Assembly (NCBI GenBank): GCA_947568835.1
Contig: OX387602.1
Span: forward strand, 24,665,021 to 24,729,020
From: Protonemura montana
Lineage: Eukaryota > Arthropoda > Insecta > Plecoptera > Nemouridae
Length of the DNA stretch: 64,000 nucleotides
Direction of reading: 5' to 3'
A program made the translations under genes and the position numbers. This document shows, in pieces, positions 33,725-47,456 of the stretch; the first letter of the stretch is position 1; each line of letters opens with the position of its first letter. The notes beneath the pieces are model-generated. The model was not told where the DNA came from, searched no databases, and saw nothing but the letters and a program-made list of their open reading frames with translations.

Positions 33725-36700
33725 TCATTTGCAAGAGTACACCTCCTGGGAAAACGGGCACGTGTCACACTTCAGCTCATAGCAACATTGCTTCCACCGG
33801 CAATTGCAGTGCCTTGTGGTGTTCTTCACGTGCGTGTTAAACCCCCTTCCGCAGCAGAGGGTGGCGCAGTTATCTGACTCGCGGCACCGGCGACCATGCG
33901 TCACATTGCAGAACGTCGGCGACGGCTTCAGGTAGATTAAAGGGCTGTGCGCCGACGGCTTGTACTGTGACGAGGTAGCGCGTCGCGACGCCACATTGGG
34001 CGTTAGGATCAGAGCTTGGTGGTAGCTTGTCTTTAGCGTCGCGATAGTTTTCGAGAACGGCGCCAGTCGGTTCCAGCACGTCCGGGTGACGCAAGATCCG
34101 GACAGCCCGTGGCACTTGCACTCCTTGCCGAAGTGGTGGGCGGTCACCTGGAATATCATGGGATGAACGGGTATGACTTGATAGGTGATTTTTTTACTTT
34201 AAGGTGCTATGCAGTTTGTATTGAGGGTGTTCAGGAGATTTATCAGAAGATTGTTCATTTGCAGTCTTGTTGAACTTTTCAACTCAAATTAAATGTATTA
34301 ATTGCACCTAATCACTGATTTTCGACAAGATATAAGCACAGAAATGTACTTGTGTTTATCGTAGTTTTTATATAAATTTTAAAATTAAGTCATGGAAACG
34401 AACTTTCTATCGAGTAACTAACTTATTATAGCTCCAAAGGAGAGAACTACGTAAAATTCATGTTCCTATCTGAGGTCCGCTATTTGTTTCAAGACTATGT
34501 AGCTACGTGAACAGTCTCAGATAGCGTGTTCGTGCCGGTGCTGCTTCGCGCTCTCGCACCTACCGCGTGCGTTTCCTTCGCAGATAGTTCCGCTTCAGAC
34601 TGACAGATAGCGTTGTCATATAAAACCCACGTTCATTCACTACAAACAAAATATGAAACTTGCGAATATTTTGTCCAGCAAACACCTGACTTGAGCAATA
34701 TTATAATACTGTAATCAATCTGGTACTAATAAATAAATGAAATGAACTGAAAAAAATCCTCAAGATGGTGACAAGGGACGTTGCATAGAAGCAAAGCGAC
34801 TCTGAGAGAGAATTTGAAGCCACGTTTTCTGTACAACACAATTCGATGCGTTCTTGTAATTGTTAGAGCAAAACTGTTACTTTAGCTCAAAACGCAGCAT
34901 GGTTAGAAATGAGCAAAACTCTTTGGAAAAAACGGTGCGCCACCCAGGACGTAGACCATTTTGTTATGTGGTGGCACACAAGCACCGCTTGGCTTGTTTG
35001 GACGGCTTAGGGTGCGCCTGGTGAATACTAGGCTAGTAGTTACTAGGTGTACTTCTAGGATACTAGGTGCTAGTAGGTACACAGGTTACCAAGAGTGAAT
35101 AGGGGTAGTTGTAGTGCAATAGTGCAGTATAGGGTAAATAGTACGCGAAATAGTAGGCGCCATTGCAATTTCTCCCTTTCTCCATTTTTTATTTTTTATT
35201 TTTATAATTAGCGGAATGAAACCAGAATGAATCCAGAGTTTGATTAAAATTCTTGCGGGAAAGCATGGAAAGACATAGTTAGAAATACCGGCCATTAAGC
35301 TCGAACTTTGAACCTTCCTAATGTCAGCAGAGGTGGTCTCATTGCCTACCATCCTATCAGCAGACCAACACCACAAGCCGTTAAGGTCTCACCCTGATCC
35401 CAACTTCGATGTTGTGTCGCAGCGTATTGGCGACGACGTCGTCCCCGACGTATTTCAGCTGCAGGAAGCGTCGCGTGAACCGACGCCCGTACTGCAGGTT
35501 ATCCGGACAGATGCCCCACTTCCAGGCGCGCCGTTGGTCCGGCTGAGGGGTGTCGGTGCCGACGTCGAAGCCGCAGCCGCAGCTGCGCAGCTTGCCCTCA
35601 GCGCACGCACGCGACACGGTATGTGTCAGTGCTGCGGCGGCTATTGAGTGCATTACCGCTGTCTCTCTGTACACTGGGAGAGGAATTGGTGGTTAACGGG
35701 GTGAAAATGCCACGTGGGTTGATTGTGGTCCAGACTTGTGATCAAAATTGTTGAGTAGTCTCGCTTGAATTTTCAGGGACCCGATGGGAAACTCCGAGAC
35801 ATCCTTGTTGGGTAGAAGAGAACCAAATCATATTCTCAATGAAACTCTAACGTCTCTTCTGAAGGGCGATGGACTCCTATTTTGAATTTTAGGCAATATT
35901 TTGTGTCGGATGTTGATTACCATCTGACAAATCGCCCGAACATAACTCAAAATCCGTAACCCATCGGGGCTCGCTTTCCTTGAGCGGAGATTTTTAGAAA
36001 GGGGACTAAATTCTCTCGAAGATGTGGGGCCACGGCCAGACAAACACATCCAACCGACCTTTGTTTCTAGCGAAGAAGTATGTGTTGTCGTAGGCGATGG
36101 AGCAGTTCCATCGGTCGTATTGGAACTGCTCCTCGCAATTGTTGACGGCGAGTTTCCTCGCCTCGTTGAGCAGCGCCGGGATGCCGGGATTCTGCCTGCA
36201 CATCCGGTGATGCGTCTGTGAGTTGCGCAGCCCGCACATGCCACGCTGCGGAGCTGCGCCGAACATGGCTGCCAGCGTCGCTTGCGTCTGCGACTTGGAG
36301 CGCGGCAAAGATATCTGCTCTCGGCGCCTGTGTACGCGAAGAGACTAAGCGTAGGGTCGACCGCTATTTACAAGGGGTTGGTGGAGGAGGTGTTGGACTT
36401 ACAGCTCGGCTAACTGTGGAAATAGGAATTTCGAAAAATGTTTAAATGGTGCAGATCGAATTAGAATCGATTGCATTTAGTATATTTTTGTCAGGGAAAG
36501 ATTTTCAGCAAAGCAAAGCGACCCCAGAGAATTCAATGTATCAAAATGGCGTTTGGAAGTTGGCTTTTTTGGCTTTTCCACGTCTAGCGCGAAGTTTCAT
36601 TCCACCCAGCAGCGTAACCCTGCTCTGAGAGCGCTCCTCTTGCGCTGAAGAAATTGCACCCGACTATCATTTCCCGTGACTTTCCACACCGCATTCTTGT

Positions 36701-37227
36701 GCTCTCATTGTTTCCGTCATGAACCAAGCTAAGACTTCCAAAAGTCGCATGATGCAAATGATAAGTCTTGGACCTTGAGCGGATGTCCATAAGTAGGAGC
36801 AAGCTGGACGTGCCAGGAATGGTTTAAACTTCATTTCGAAAATGTGGAAAAGCGGTTCGGATGACCTGGATTGTTAAAACAAAACTTTGAACAAAATTTC
36901 TTTGGGATGCAAGCAGCTCAGGGGCTCAAGGGACTCAAGGAGCGAGGGTCTGGCCGTAACAACTGTCAAAGAAACTATCCCTTAATGATTGGATAAACCG
37001 AAAAGATAGACTGTGCAAGTCTCTCTTTTCGGTTTATCAGTCTTTCTTTAACAGAACGACGAAATATTTAATGATCACAAAAAGTGAATGGGTCTGATTG
37101 CGCCAATGGAATGAGCAAGTCGATCTTACCGCTGGGGTGGCTTGGACGACGCTGGGCTTCCTGTCGACGCCTGCTGCAGCACTAGCAGGAAGATAATGGC
37201 GGCAGAACGCAGTTTCTCAGATGACAT
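33725..37227 (-). CDS. Wnt9: Wnt9 ligand, complete, 4 exons
   Basis: Exons 37130-37227, 36059-36327, 35393-35673 and 33725-34147 join in phases 2, 1 and 0 to 356 residues. Exon 1 is a signal peptide (LRSAAIIFLLVLQQASTG). I chose the inner ATG at 37227 over 37329 because it places the hydrophobic segment at the N-terminus. Exon 2 has MCGL...RMC and YDRWNCSI. Exon 3 has YRETAVMHSIAAAALTHTV and WKWGICPDNL. Exon 4 has CKCHGLSGSC, whose Ser is the palmitoleoylation site in Wnts, then TCWNRLAPF, LIYLKPSPTFC, CCGRGFNT and EVYSCK. TCWxxLAPF and the short Cys-rich end favour Wnt9 (Drosophila Wnt4) over Wnt1, 6 or 10. It is a secreted Frizzled ligand. It lies head to head with Wnt1, as expected for the conserved cluster. 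Confidence 0.92.
36993..37037. repeat. Strong hairpin in Wnt9 intron 1
   Basis: Two 20-nt arms (starting ATAAACCGAAAAGA and ending TCTTTTCGGTTTAT) pair at 19 of 20 positions around a 5-nt loop. Weaker pairing (GTCAAAGAAA with TTTCTTTAAC) extends the structure outward. It lies about 95 bp after the Wnt9 exon 1 donor. Confidence 0.75.
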
Positions 37228-40200
37228 AGCAGTGTTTTTCCCACTAGTCGGAAGAAATGCAATCCACACCAGCCGGGAAACTTTTATTTCGAGTTCTGAG
37301 CGACACGTTCGGTATGCAGAGGCGCTCAAAAGAATTTAATTTGCCGACGAACAATACGTCCATTGTAAAATCTCAATCGCGAATATGAAAATTAAAAATA
37401 TTTTTGTATTCAATTTCTTACAAGTTAGAAACGAAATTTAGCGAATGTTTAACGCTACTAATGGCAAAACTGTCACACTCCTCTGACGACGTAACGCCGG
37501 CGAACGTAGAGTCACACTGTTCGGTATTAACTCTTTTCTGTGAGGTCTATTCAGATTGATTTGTTTATATAAATCTCATCAAATATAGCTTAGATTATTA
37601 ATTTGTTTATCAAATGTTGCAAGCTGAATTACTGTAGGTCTCCACCTAGCTCCGACTGCGGAATGAATGCTGTGCTCTTGCATGCTGTACAAATGCTAAA
37701 GACAATCGCTCCGTAAGTATATCTTGTCATCTATCTATTGACACTTGGATGGGAAATAATGCCTACGTGTAGTCTGAGTTAAGGTAACACCGTCAGTACC
37801 ATTTCCGCTAGCAATTTGTCCAGCCCACCTACTCAAATATGAAATCTCCAATTGTTTGAAATGACAGGATCACCTAACGATATCTGAACTCACTAAAAAT
37901 ACATACGGCAAGAGAGAGATGCTTGAAAATTTCTGTCCATCTCACGGAATCACAGATCATTTAACTGAATTAATAACCAATCAGATATCCTTGAAAAAAA
38001 AAATCCGGTGAGCCAAGAAGATGACCTTAACCTGAACTATGATGCATTTTGCAACGCTGCTTGTTGACAAGTGTTGATGGTTGTGTGAGCGGATGCCCCA
38101 CACGCCCACGCAAAGAGTTGCACCGTGGTGAACGATATTCTTGCACGTGCAAATCATTCTCAGTCTGGTATCGCATTTGAGATGGACGTGTCTTAACAAG
38201 CTGGAGATTGATTTTTCCTGCACTTAGTAACATATATAGCAATACAGTAGAAATTGTCTACCAGAACATTTTTTAACTTGTTGGTGCACTTCTAAACCAA
38301 ATATTTGTCTTGATTTTTTCATCGAGGGTAAAATCCAATGATACGGCCTTTATAGCAATAAATTTTCAAAAAGTATTTCAACCAAACACAAATACGTGTA
38401 TTTCCTTTGTTTTCACCACATTTCACGATCTTATAAAAACACCTTTACCTGCCTTTTGTCGCCAAGGTCTGGAAGAGTGATATGAAGACATTTCATTTTC
38501 AGTTTGTTTTTGATAAGCTACATTTGGTGAACATAGCCAAATGCAGGGCTCGCGAATTGAAAAAACGAATGCCTTTTAAACAGATATCTCTTAACAAAGA
38601 AAGAAAAGCTTAGCGGAAAGAGAAAACACTGAATGTTATCCTCCCAAAAATTATTCTTAGAAAGTATCTTTCCCAATTCAGTGATGCATCTAAATTACCG
38701 GGGGTTCATACGAAGGTTCTGGGCGTGTGTGTTCGAATGATATGGTCCATTGCCCTGTCCGTTTTGCTTCAGTCTAAGAGCTATCTTTTAAATCTTGCGT
38801 CCCTAAGATGACAAGTTAATCTGGCGATGTAGCAGCCATTCTGATATTACTCCACTTCTCCCCACCATGCGACATACCGCGCGTAGCTTTGTGTGAGGCT
38901 GCAGGGGTAGCCGTTGTTCCCACGTGCTCGACCAGGCAGAGACGGTCCAGTCCCGCCCGTCGGATACCCGCGATCTGCCTGTCAATGATGCGTGCACTGC
39001 AGCAGGCTCTTGAGCGGCGAGCCGTCTTCCTCTTCATCCGCAATTCGATCTGATGCCGATTGATCACGCCTAACCAAATGTCTTTGGTTGTTTTTCAATC
39101 TGCGTATCACATAGGTTTTGAATAGGTAATCGTCGACGATCAGCTACCTGTGATCTCTAGCGACCAGCATACATCAACGCATGCATGCGCAGCATTTCCC
39201 CAAAAGAATGTACGCGAATCCGCGCCTTTGGGATATTTTGAAAGTTGAAGATCTCACTGTTTTTTTTTTTTTAGTTACTCTTCATCGTGGTATTTGGACC
39301 GACGAGAAAATGCGTGCGAAGCTAACTGAGAGCGCGTCAACATAATTGACAACTTGCTGTGTCATTACAAACATAATCGTCATCATCATCAGCAGCATCA
39401 CCATCATTACTGGAGTTGTCAGGGGAGGTTTTGATTAGGTGTGGGAAAACTGCGGCTTCCATGACAGCATTGCATATATATAATATTACTCTAAAACCCG
39501 GCTATAGATGGTATAACGAGAGGTGGGAGTCTTGCTTTGGACGTTTGAAGTGGCATGATGACAACTGGCTTATATATAATGTATAATTAGTGAGTAGTCT
39601 TTTAGCCGAACACTATCAATCAATGTTCCACATTCCATGATTCCGCCGTGCGCAGCCAAGAGCAATCATCCTCGTGAGTCGGAAAGCTTTCAATATAATT
39701 ACGATTCAGACAATGCTTCGTAGTCCAACTCTAATGGCTGTCTATTTACGAGTCAGAAAATTAAAGCTGATCAGTGCTTATTAGCTAATGAAAATCATAC
39801 TAGGATGTAGTGGTGCCAACAGGATCTGGATTTCTCATTGCAAAATTCAGACAATTAATTTTCCAAGAGATAATTTTTAATTATTTGCTCTTCGATGTCA
39901 AAAAGTCCAATGACGTGTTATTAAACTCGCAAAATGATCCCAAAGCTTGTATTTAAGATGTGGTGACAGCAAGGTTCTGAAAGGTAATCGAAAATTTGAC
40001 CTTAGGAACTTAGGTTTACCTTAGGTACTTGTCACCTGGCTGAAAGATGGAACATTCTCCGAATAAATCATGTCACCAGCTAATGACACATAAAGCTTAG
40101 AAAGAAGTATTGACGTCATGTTTAATATGACGATATCACTTATCAGTTCAGTACCCTTCACATAAGCAAGGAGAACATTCTCGACTTCAAAGCAGTCCTA

Positions 40201-41630
40201 GGAAAGGGGTGCATTTTGTAAAGATTGGAGCCAAGACGTAATTAGGAAAATCATTCTTGTGCGACTCGTGTAAACATCAGCTACAAGCTATAATTAGTTG
40301 GCCAATTCCTCCGCACATGGAACTGAGAACATAAAAACGAGAAATATTCACAATAACTTTTCTTTTCTTTTCAATAACACTAAAGAAAATGTGAAAGAAG
40401 TGAAGAACTGCACGTAAATCTGAGGACTAAATGACATTTGTTTGTGGACACTTGATCTTCGAGGCCCTACTCGAAGAACGGTACTGCAGCAGTAGATGTG
40501 CACTAGCCTATGTTGGAAGGTGATCTAGAACAAACATCACTAGCAGAATGAGCATGTTTTCTGGACTCGATGAGCAAACACTAAAACGCCTGTTTGATTT
40601 GGATTATTTGTCAGCGAACCGAGAACAAAGCTGATGACACAAAATGTCTGTGTCACAAAAACATCTTCAACTTCACAATCGTATTAAATATTTTTTTAAA
40701 TTCTATCGAGCGTTCGTAAATGCCAGAAGGCTTCGCCATTGCAGGCCAAGAAATCTGAAATATTTTCTGCGACAGTTTTTTTCCAACATGGCGGAGGAAT
40801 TCTGCAGACAAATCGAAAATGCAATCCCTTGTTTCTTTCAATCCGTCGATTTGACCTTTTATTGTACCTGAGTCATGCCTTCAATAAATCCATAGCGTTG
40901 ACAACGTTTTCTGGAGGGTAACTCCTGTCGCCGGCGACTTACCACTTTCCTGGTCGATCACAGGAAAGGCGATAGTCGAGTTTCCGCTTCGGTCCGACAC
41001 CGAGACCCGATCATCCGCCTTCAGAGCAAACACTGGCTGTTTATCCACAAGACATCTCAAAGCAGCACACAAGGCGACTGTCTAGAGTCGGCCAATAGTG
41101 CACTGCATTTTATTGTAGTATTTGAGAGGTCATTATTTGTATATCTAACTATTTATTTTGTCGTTCAGTAGGCCTAGTAAAACTTCATTGTCAGCTTCGA
41201 AAGGACTATTCACACAGTCGAAATCAATGCTGAGACGGCTTAAAGACTCGATTTTCTTGACTTAGTGGGTCTACAAATGCGAAGAGCAGGAAGAGAATAA
41301 GAAGATTGTCAACGAATAACGTGAAAAAAGCAAGAAAAAAATACGTCTATATACCATCATTGAAATGTTGACAATACTGCCAACCGAAAGTGAAAGAAAC
41401 TAAAGGGAAAGAAACGAATGAAAAGCCACGCGCTATAGCTGGTTACATCCCGTCTGTTGGATGTGATGACGTCAGTTTGTACAAAGCACCTAGAAGACTG
41501 CACCAATTTGTTAATGGCATTTATTCGTTTGCAATCTTATCGCATTTGTCACCAGATCTTTATGTCGAAGGAAACAATAACTTGGCGCTAGGTGCGATGT
41601 ATTTAGACAAAGTGCAGATAATGAGCGACC

Positions 41631-41957
41631 GGCGAGTGCATGATGTAGGGCGTTGGTGGAGTTAGATTACACTTGGAGGGCAATGCATTGCTAGGTCAGG
41701 CAAGGGATAGGGCAAAGGGCGAGTGCATGAAGTAGGGCGTTGATGGGGGGCAATGCAATGCTAGATCAGGCAAGGGATAGGGCACAGGACGAGTGCATGA
41801 TGCAGGGCGTTGATGGAGTTAGATTACACTTGGCAATGCATTGCTAGGTCAGGCAAGGGATAGGGCAAAGGGCGAGTGCATGATGCAGGGCGTTGATGGG
41901 GTTAGGTTACACTTAGAGGGCAATGCATTGCTAGGTCAGGCAAGGGATATTCTACAG
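41631..41957. repeat. Minisatellite, four units of about 70-87 bp
   Basis: Each unit starts with GGCGAGTGCATGATG (or a close variant), includes GGCAATGCATTGCTAGG and ends with CAGGCAAGGGATAGGGCA. Units differ by small internal deletions (the GTTAGATTACACTTGG part is absent from unit 2). Confidence 0.92.
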
Positions 41958-42287
41958 GGCGGGTGCTTCCACCGGCCATCAACCACCCGTGACCCAGCAC
42001 GAGTTCCTTAAGTAATAAGTCACGATATTTGTTTGAACTGTTTATAAGGTTACTCATTACTGCTCATCATTCACAAATGAATTATGGAGATTTTATCTGT
42101 TGGTTCATTTTCCCAGAGATGGTGTTTAATCAAAATGCTATATTATTTCAATTGCATCTGTAATTAATTAGAGAGCATTTTTTCAGATACTTGTTTGAAG
42201 CGTTTTGTATTGATTGTTTTTATTCCTGTATTTTAAAAACTACTATTGCAGCAAATGTATGGTACCGCCCGTATCAGATGTCAACTC

Positions 42288-42410
42288 CGAGTTAGAGCAA
42301 CACCCGCGACAGGTGGAGATCAGGGTTCGAGTTCCCTTTTGGGCATCAATTTTTGAGACGGCAGTAGTGTTCATAAAAATTAAACACTGAGAAATCTTTT
42401 TTTTCTGCCA
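42288..42410 (+). repeat. tRNA-like SINE, copy 2 (5' part diverged)
   Basis: It shares GTTAGAGCAACACC, AGGTGGAGATC, a B box (GGTTCGAGTTCC), GGGCATCAAT and the tail TAGTGTTCATAA...AATCTTTTTTTTCTGCCA with the element at 7310-7457 (-). The first third of the tRNA-like part is not recognisable. Confidence 0.72.
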
Positions 42411-42586
42411 CTTCTATACGACATTGAAAACGACATAACAAAAATGTGGCCAGCGTCCGCGTTCAAAAATATGTTTGATATTTCAATTATATGTCTATTA
42501 ATTAATCAAACGTCGGGGCAATTTAAGGAGTGCCAGACGCTAACATGTAGACATCGCGATCGCCACATAGGTACCTACACATTGAT

Positions 42587-42606
42587 ACACACACACACAC
42601 ACACAG
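42587..42606. repeat. (AC)n microsatellite
   Basis: About nine AC dinucleotides in a row in the Wnt9-Wnt1 spacer. Confidence 0.9.
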
Positions 42607-43908
42607 GCTCATGAATTCTCGATTCGATTCTCCTAACGGCCAGCTAATTAATTCCTCGAAACCCCGAGCCGGGATCGCACCGCTCGCGGTGAATTAGCGC
42701 GTTAACACAAATATGCTAATTGTACTTCTCGTCTCAGAAGTTAGCACCACTAGCTCATGCATGCCTTCTTTCTCGCCTGCCGTTTCTTAGGCATTTAAAT
42801 TCGAAGCTTTAAGCATGAAGCATGCTTTATTAAGTATTTTTCAGTCAATCTTGTTCCTTGGGTTTCGGGCAGGATCTGTGGAGGACACTTACAGGGTGCC
42901 ATCCCTACAGGTACGATGGAGGAATTCTTCATGCCGTAAAAAGAAGGAAAATGCGTCAAAGAAAAGTCTTCATTAATCTCGGACTGAGTGTCTTAGACTT
43001 GATCGAATTACATGAAAATCTTGTGTAATTTCTGGCTCCCAATTCGACTTGAAAGATGGTTGGCTGGAGCTGTGGAAAACTGAGTCGAACATTTATTTCT
43101 AGGTTGGCAAACTGGAATGTTGAGAGGAGGCATATTTCTTCTTGATAAAAAATATAATTGAAAAAATAAAATCGTTTCTGTGAATGAATTACGCCAATAG
43201 CAAAAGAGTTTGCGGAAGGATCGAGCGCAAAATTGAAAATTATCCCCCCGCGCTGAGGAAAATACCCATCTTTTGCACAAATATGGAAGCCTCCTAAATT
43301 GTACCATACTTTGTGGTTAGACTGCTTTGAAAGTTTTTGGTTTTGTGGAGAAAGGAATGCAATTGTCTTGGTGTCTTGGTGTCTGCTATATATATACATA
43401 CATATATATTTTTTAATTTGTGTTCACCTCGTTAAAATGTTGCATCAGGAAGACAATAGTCCTATTGACTATGACGAATTTCTTCGACCAGCTCATTGTC
43501 CCAAGGACGTCATTTGGGTTTCCGTGCAAGTTGCAAGACGCCACATCTTGCAAATTTCCCAGTGGGTGCGAATCTTAAATCACTCGCTCTCCGTTCGCCG
43601 AATTTGAACGACCACTTCACTTGGGACACCGAGAGCCGTTTTTGTGTTCGTTTGCGGTCGGCGCGGACCTCAGCCTCACGTCTTTTAATTACATCTCCCG
43701 TAACTTAGTCATCAGTCAAGGATGTGTGCAGTCTATTACTCACTTCCTCCTTCCTTCCTAACACCAGAGCTGTCTTTAATGACTTCCCAACGTGTGAAAA
43801 ATCTTACCTGAGGCGTTCGTTCTTCCAGCTAATTTCACTTGCCCCGTCCCGTTTCCCTTTCATTTGCGCGGTGCCCGCTAGAAACCGTCCCTACCCGCAT
43901 CGTCGGTC

Positions 43909-43925
43909 GCCCCCCCCCCCCCCCT
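43909..43925. repeat. C-run
   Basis: Around 16 consecutive C bases followed by TTCACAG, which would be a G-run on the minus strand. Confidence 0.85.
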
Positions 43926-44188
43926 TCACAGCTCCGATGACCATCCCAGTCAATTAAACTCACACGGGCAATCTTGGTAAACGCTCCATAATTCGGAAAG
44001 GGACAATTTCGTCCCGATAGAAAAGTGGCAGGTGGTGGCGATTGCGATTGGTGAAAAACAAAAAGAGATTGCCGTATGCGCGCGGCCATAATAAAATCTC
44101 AGCTTCATTGTTTCTATATAAAGGTGAGACCACACACGTTAATCTCGCGCATGCGTCCACCGCAGACATCTTCTCACATAAATAAAGT

Positions 44189-44212
44189 TGCGGCGGCGGC
44201 GGCGGCGGCGGC
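44189..44212. repeat. (GGC)n microsatellite
   Basis: About seven to eight GGC units. A second GGC run is near 46060-46080. Confidence 0.85.
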
Positions 44213-46057
44213 TGACCCTCGTGGAACACCCAATATGCGCGGTTATTAATACCTCAATAATCCCGCGGCTGTAGCATGCGTGCAGATGTTGATTAATATT
44301 ACCACCGCCCCTCAAACCGTCTTAAACTGTATTACCGACATGTCGATCTCTCTTGCTCCTTGCTAGGTTCCGGCTGCATCTTCTCGCTCCTCGCTTCTTC
44401 TTCTTCTCTCGAGGAATCTTTGTGTCCAATGGGCAGCACGCCTGCCCATGGCTGCGCATCGTGGTGCAGCTGGAAGGGATAGGCAAGCTGAATTCAGTTA
44501 ATACGACAGATATATCCGTGATGGATCAATCAGAGATAACCCGGGCCATGCCGGGCTGTTGGGCTTCGAGATAACTAATTCTCTAGCTAGGAGATCTTGA
44601 GACCAGCATTTCTTGGGCCGTGATCTGATCATGCGCTGTCGCACGAATCGTACGTCAATGATCGAGGAATGCAGGCAGAAATTAACGAAAGGGGCTAGAG
44701 ATACCAACATTTCTTGTTTCACACGGTTTCGTTTCATTGTGCGGAAAAAAGACTGAGCTGAGGACCTAACTAAGAAAATTGAAAACAAATACCGTTTCAT
44801 AGCGGTTCGCGAATTCGAACAACACCTCTTTCGCTTTATTTGAAAATATACCCATAACCAATAAAGTATCAAAAATTGTTGTAGTAAATTGAACGAAGTG
44901 ATACCCCTTTCGTACGGAATTTTTGCGCCGTACCCTTCCAAGTGTATGACAATGAGCGGAAACTTTTACGAGCGGATTTTGCCTCAATTAGGCAATAGGT
45001 GTTCCAAAGCTTACGTGCACTATGTACAAACAGAAGAAGATAATGCTTTCCCACACCTACTAACAGGATATTTTCCCAATTGTTCACCATCGAACAAGTT
45101 TACGATACCTCAGAGGTATTAGCCACTGGTGACAAAAGCTGGTTCCATTGTGGAACAGCACTACCTGTGTCTTCTTTGTTCACCACCGACTCGAGTGAAT
45201 AGACGCAATTACTTACTAAGTCGTCTCCCACCCTACAGCAGGCTGGTTGAATAAGAATGCACAGATAATTTTATTAGAAAGCTGGGTGAAAACAAGCATA
45301 CATTAAAACGATTTGTATATGTTCTCATATGAATGTCGGTAGTGCACTGATTTAGGATACTTATTTTTAAAATAATTCCTCATATCAGGTGGATCTGTCT
45401 GTAACTATGCAAAGCCAAGGTCTGGAGGACAAATTTTCTTCCTCGTGAATGCATATTATGTGAAATATTACGACATTCTGGATACGATAGGTGCGTCACA
45501 TCCGTCACGCTTTCCCCCTTATCATGTTCCCGGAAAACCCCCTCGACGTAGCCCCAAGAAGCTCCAGCGTTCGTTCCCACAGCCCGTGTTCACACATTCT
45601 ACGCCAAATTCGCGGGCAGCTTTCCCCACGCTTCCGTCCCTAGATTGCGCATTGAGCAGCAGGGACCGCAGGTTCGGGCCCAGGCCCTTCTCGCCGCTAA
45701 GATCGGCGGCATGGCGGTAGGTCTGCCCGGCGTTGGGTGCTCAAAGCGCCGCGGACACGAGTAAACACTGGCCCATTACATCCATTCTTTGATTCCTTCG
45801 GACCATTCGTAATTTTTCTGGCGCCAGAGATTTTAACACCAATGTATACTACGCAGACGTGCATTCTAATATTTTTTTCTCTCATTGTGAATAATATCAT
45901 AAAAGGATAATGGGTTGTATCTTTTCATAGAAAGTGCGATTCACGAGCTCGAGCAGATGCCTATGCCTGTTCATTGACCATGGAGCCCATTGATGGCTGC
46001 GTTTTATTGCTTTGTCTCGTTTCGGGCATGTGCGCGTGGAATTCGCCGCCGAGGGGT

Positions 46058-46082
46058 GGCGGCGGCGGCGGCGGCGGCAGCG
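46058..46082. repeat. (GGC)n microsatellite, second
   Basis: About eight GGC units inside a GC-rich patch (45.5-46.6 kb) of the Wnt spacer. Confidence 0.85.
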
Positions 46083-47456
46083 GTGGGGATGGAGGCGATT
46101 GTGTTCGGGGAGGATCCGCCGAGGGATGTCGTTGATGGCACAGCAATAATTCGATAAATTATAGCTTTCAATAAAAATTAATTTTTATAGTATGGTCGCG
46201 TTAGATATCTTCCACCCTGTATGGCAAGGTTGCACTGCACGCTGGCGTGAACGCGAACCCTTGGTGTGGTCCATGGGCCCATTCGGTGCCGCGTCTAGGT
46301 GATGAAGTGATATCATGACAGGCCGGTCGGCCGGTCGGCCGCTCTTGGGTGTTCCCTCTGCTGCCACCGCCACCGCCGGGCGGCAGCGGCTCACACCGAA
46401 CGGGCCCCCGATCCACCTAATTCCTCTAAATAGTTGTGTAAAACGCTGCCTGCTGCTAGCTGCCTGCCCAGGTGGACGTGAAGCCACCACTTGCTGGGAC
46501 ATGGGTGCGCGATGCGCTGCACCTCAGGTGTGGCCCTCCGGGTGCGCGCAGGGGGGGCAGGTGACGGTGACCTACACATCTCTCTGTGCTGCTGCAGCTT
46601 CTTACCTTCTTCTTTTGACAACTCTATCGCCACACCATACTGAGGGCTACCACAGTTATGTATCACGGGCCATTCGCAATCAAACTCCATGACGAATCTC
46701 TTGAGGATCAGCCAGCAAGCTGCAATGACAGGACATCTAGCAGCAAAAAGAACGCCTTTTCCTGTTTCCCAGAGCGTCAGGATCGCTATGTCAATGAATT
46801 ATGCTATGCTGCCTGCTTTTATTCATGTTCTTTTGATGATCTTTTCGTGCATTTGAACAGAGAATCAAACTGTCAACAACACGCCAGGCTGGTCTCCCTG
46901 CACGAAAGTCAATGACAAAGAATAAATCAACATCCGCGTGATCGAGGAATTCCTGGCTGTGATAGGAGGTCTTGGCGCGGAAAGTGAGGGATGCTAACTA
47001 CAACGTGGTGGAACAACGACCACGCATTCATTAATTGAACTTTCATGAGCTAGTTGAAGGAACAGTTCGCACATTTTCTTGACACATAGTCACATGCCAT
47101 TGCGATTTCACTGGACTGCGGTTTTCCAATGTATCTCCCAATATACCTTACCATTATATACTCAAAAACCAGGTATTTTCGTCATCGATCCACGTATATA
47201 ATTTATAAGTGCCACTTTTCTCGAGCAGGGTACGAAAAATGGCACAGCCTACGTGAAATATGTGTCAAATGACTGTGATTATACACATAATGGTTAAATC
47301 CTCTAAATGCTATTAGAAACAACCATTAAGCATTATTGTTCAACACAATGCAAGCTGTGTCGGCGATTTTATATGGGAAGAACAGGTAAAAGCGAGTGGC
47401 CGGCCACACAAAATCTGGGCTACAAATTGCGCCGACTTTGCCATAGAGCTGGGTGG

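Noticed and set aside
46185..46692. Overlapping frames of about 100-125 codons in the GC-rich patch
   Set aside because: Open frames occur on both strands at once, as expected from low stop-codon density in GC-rich DNA.
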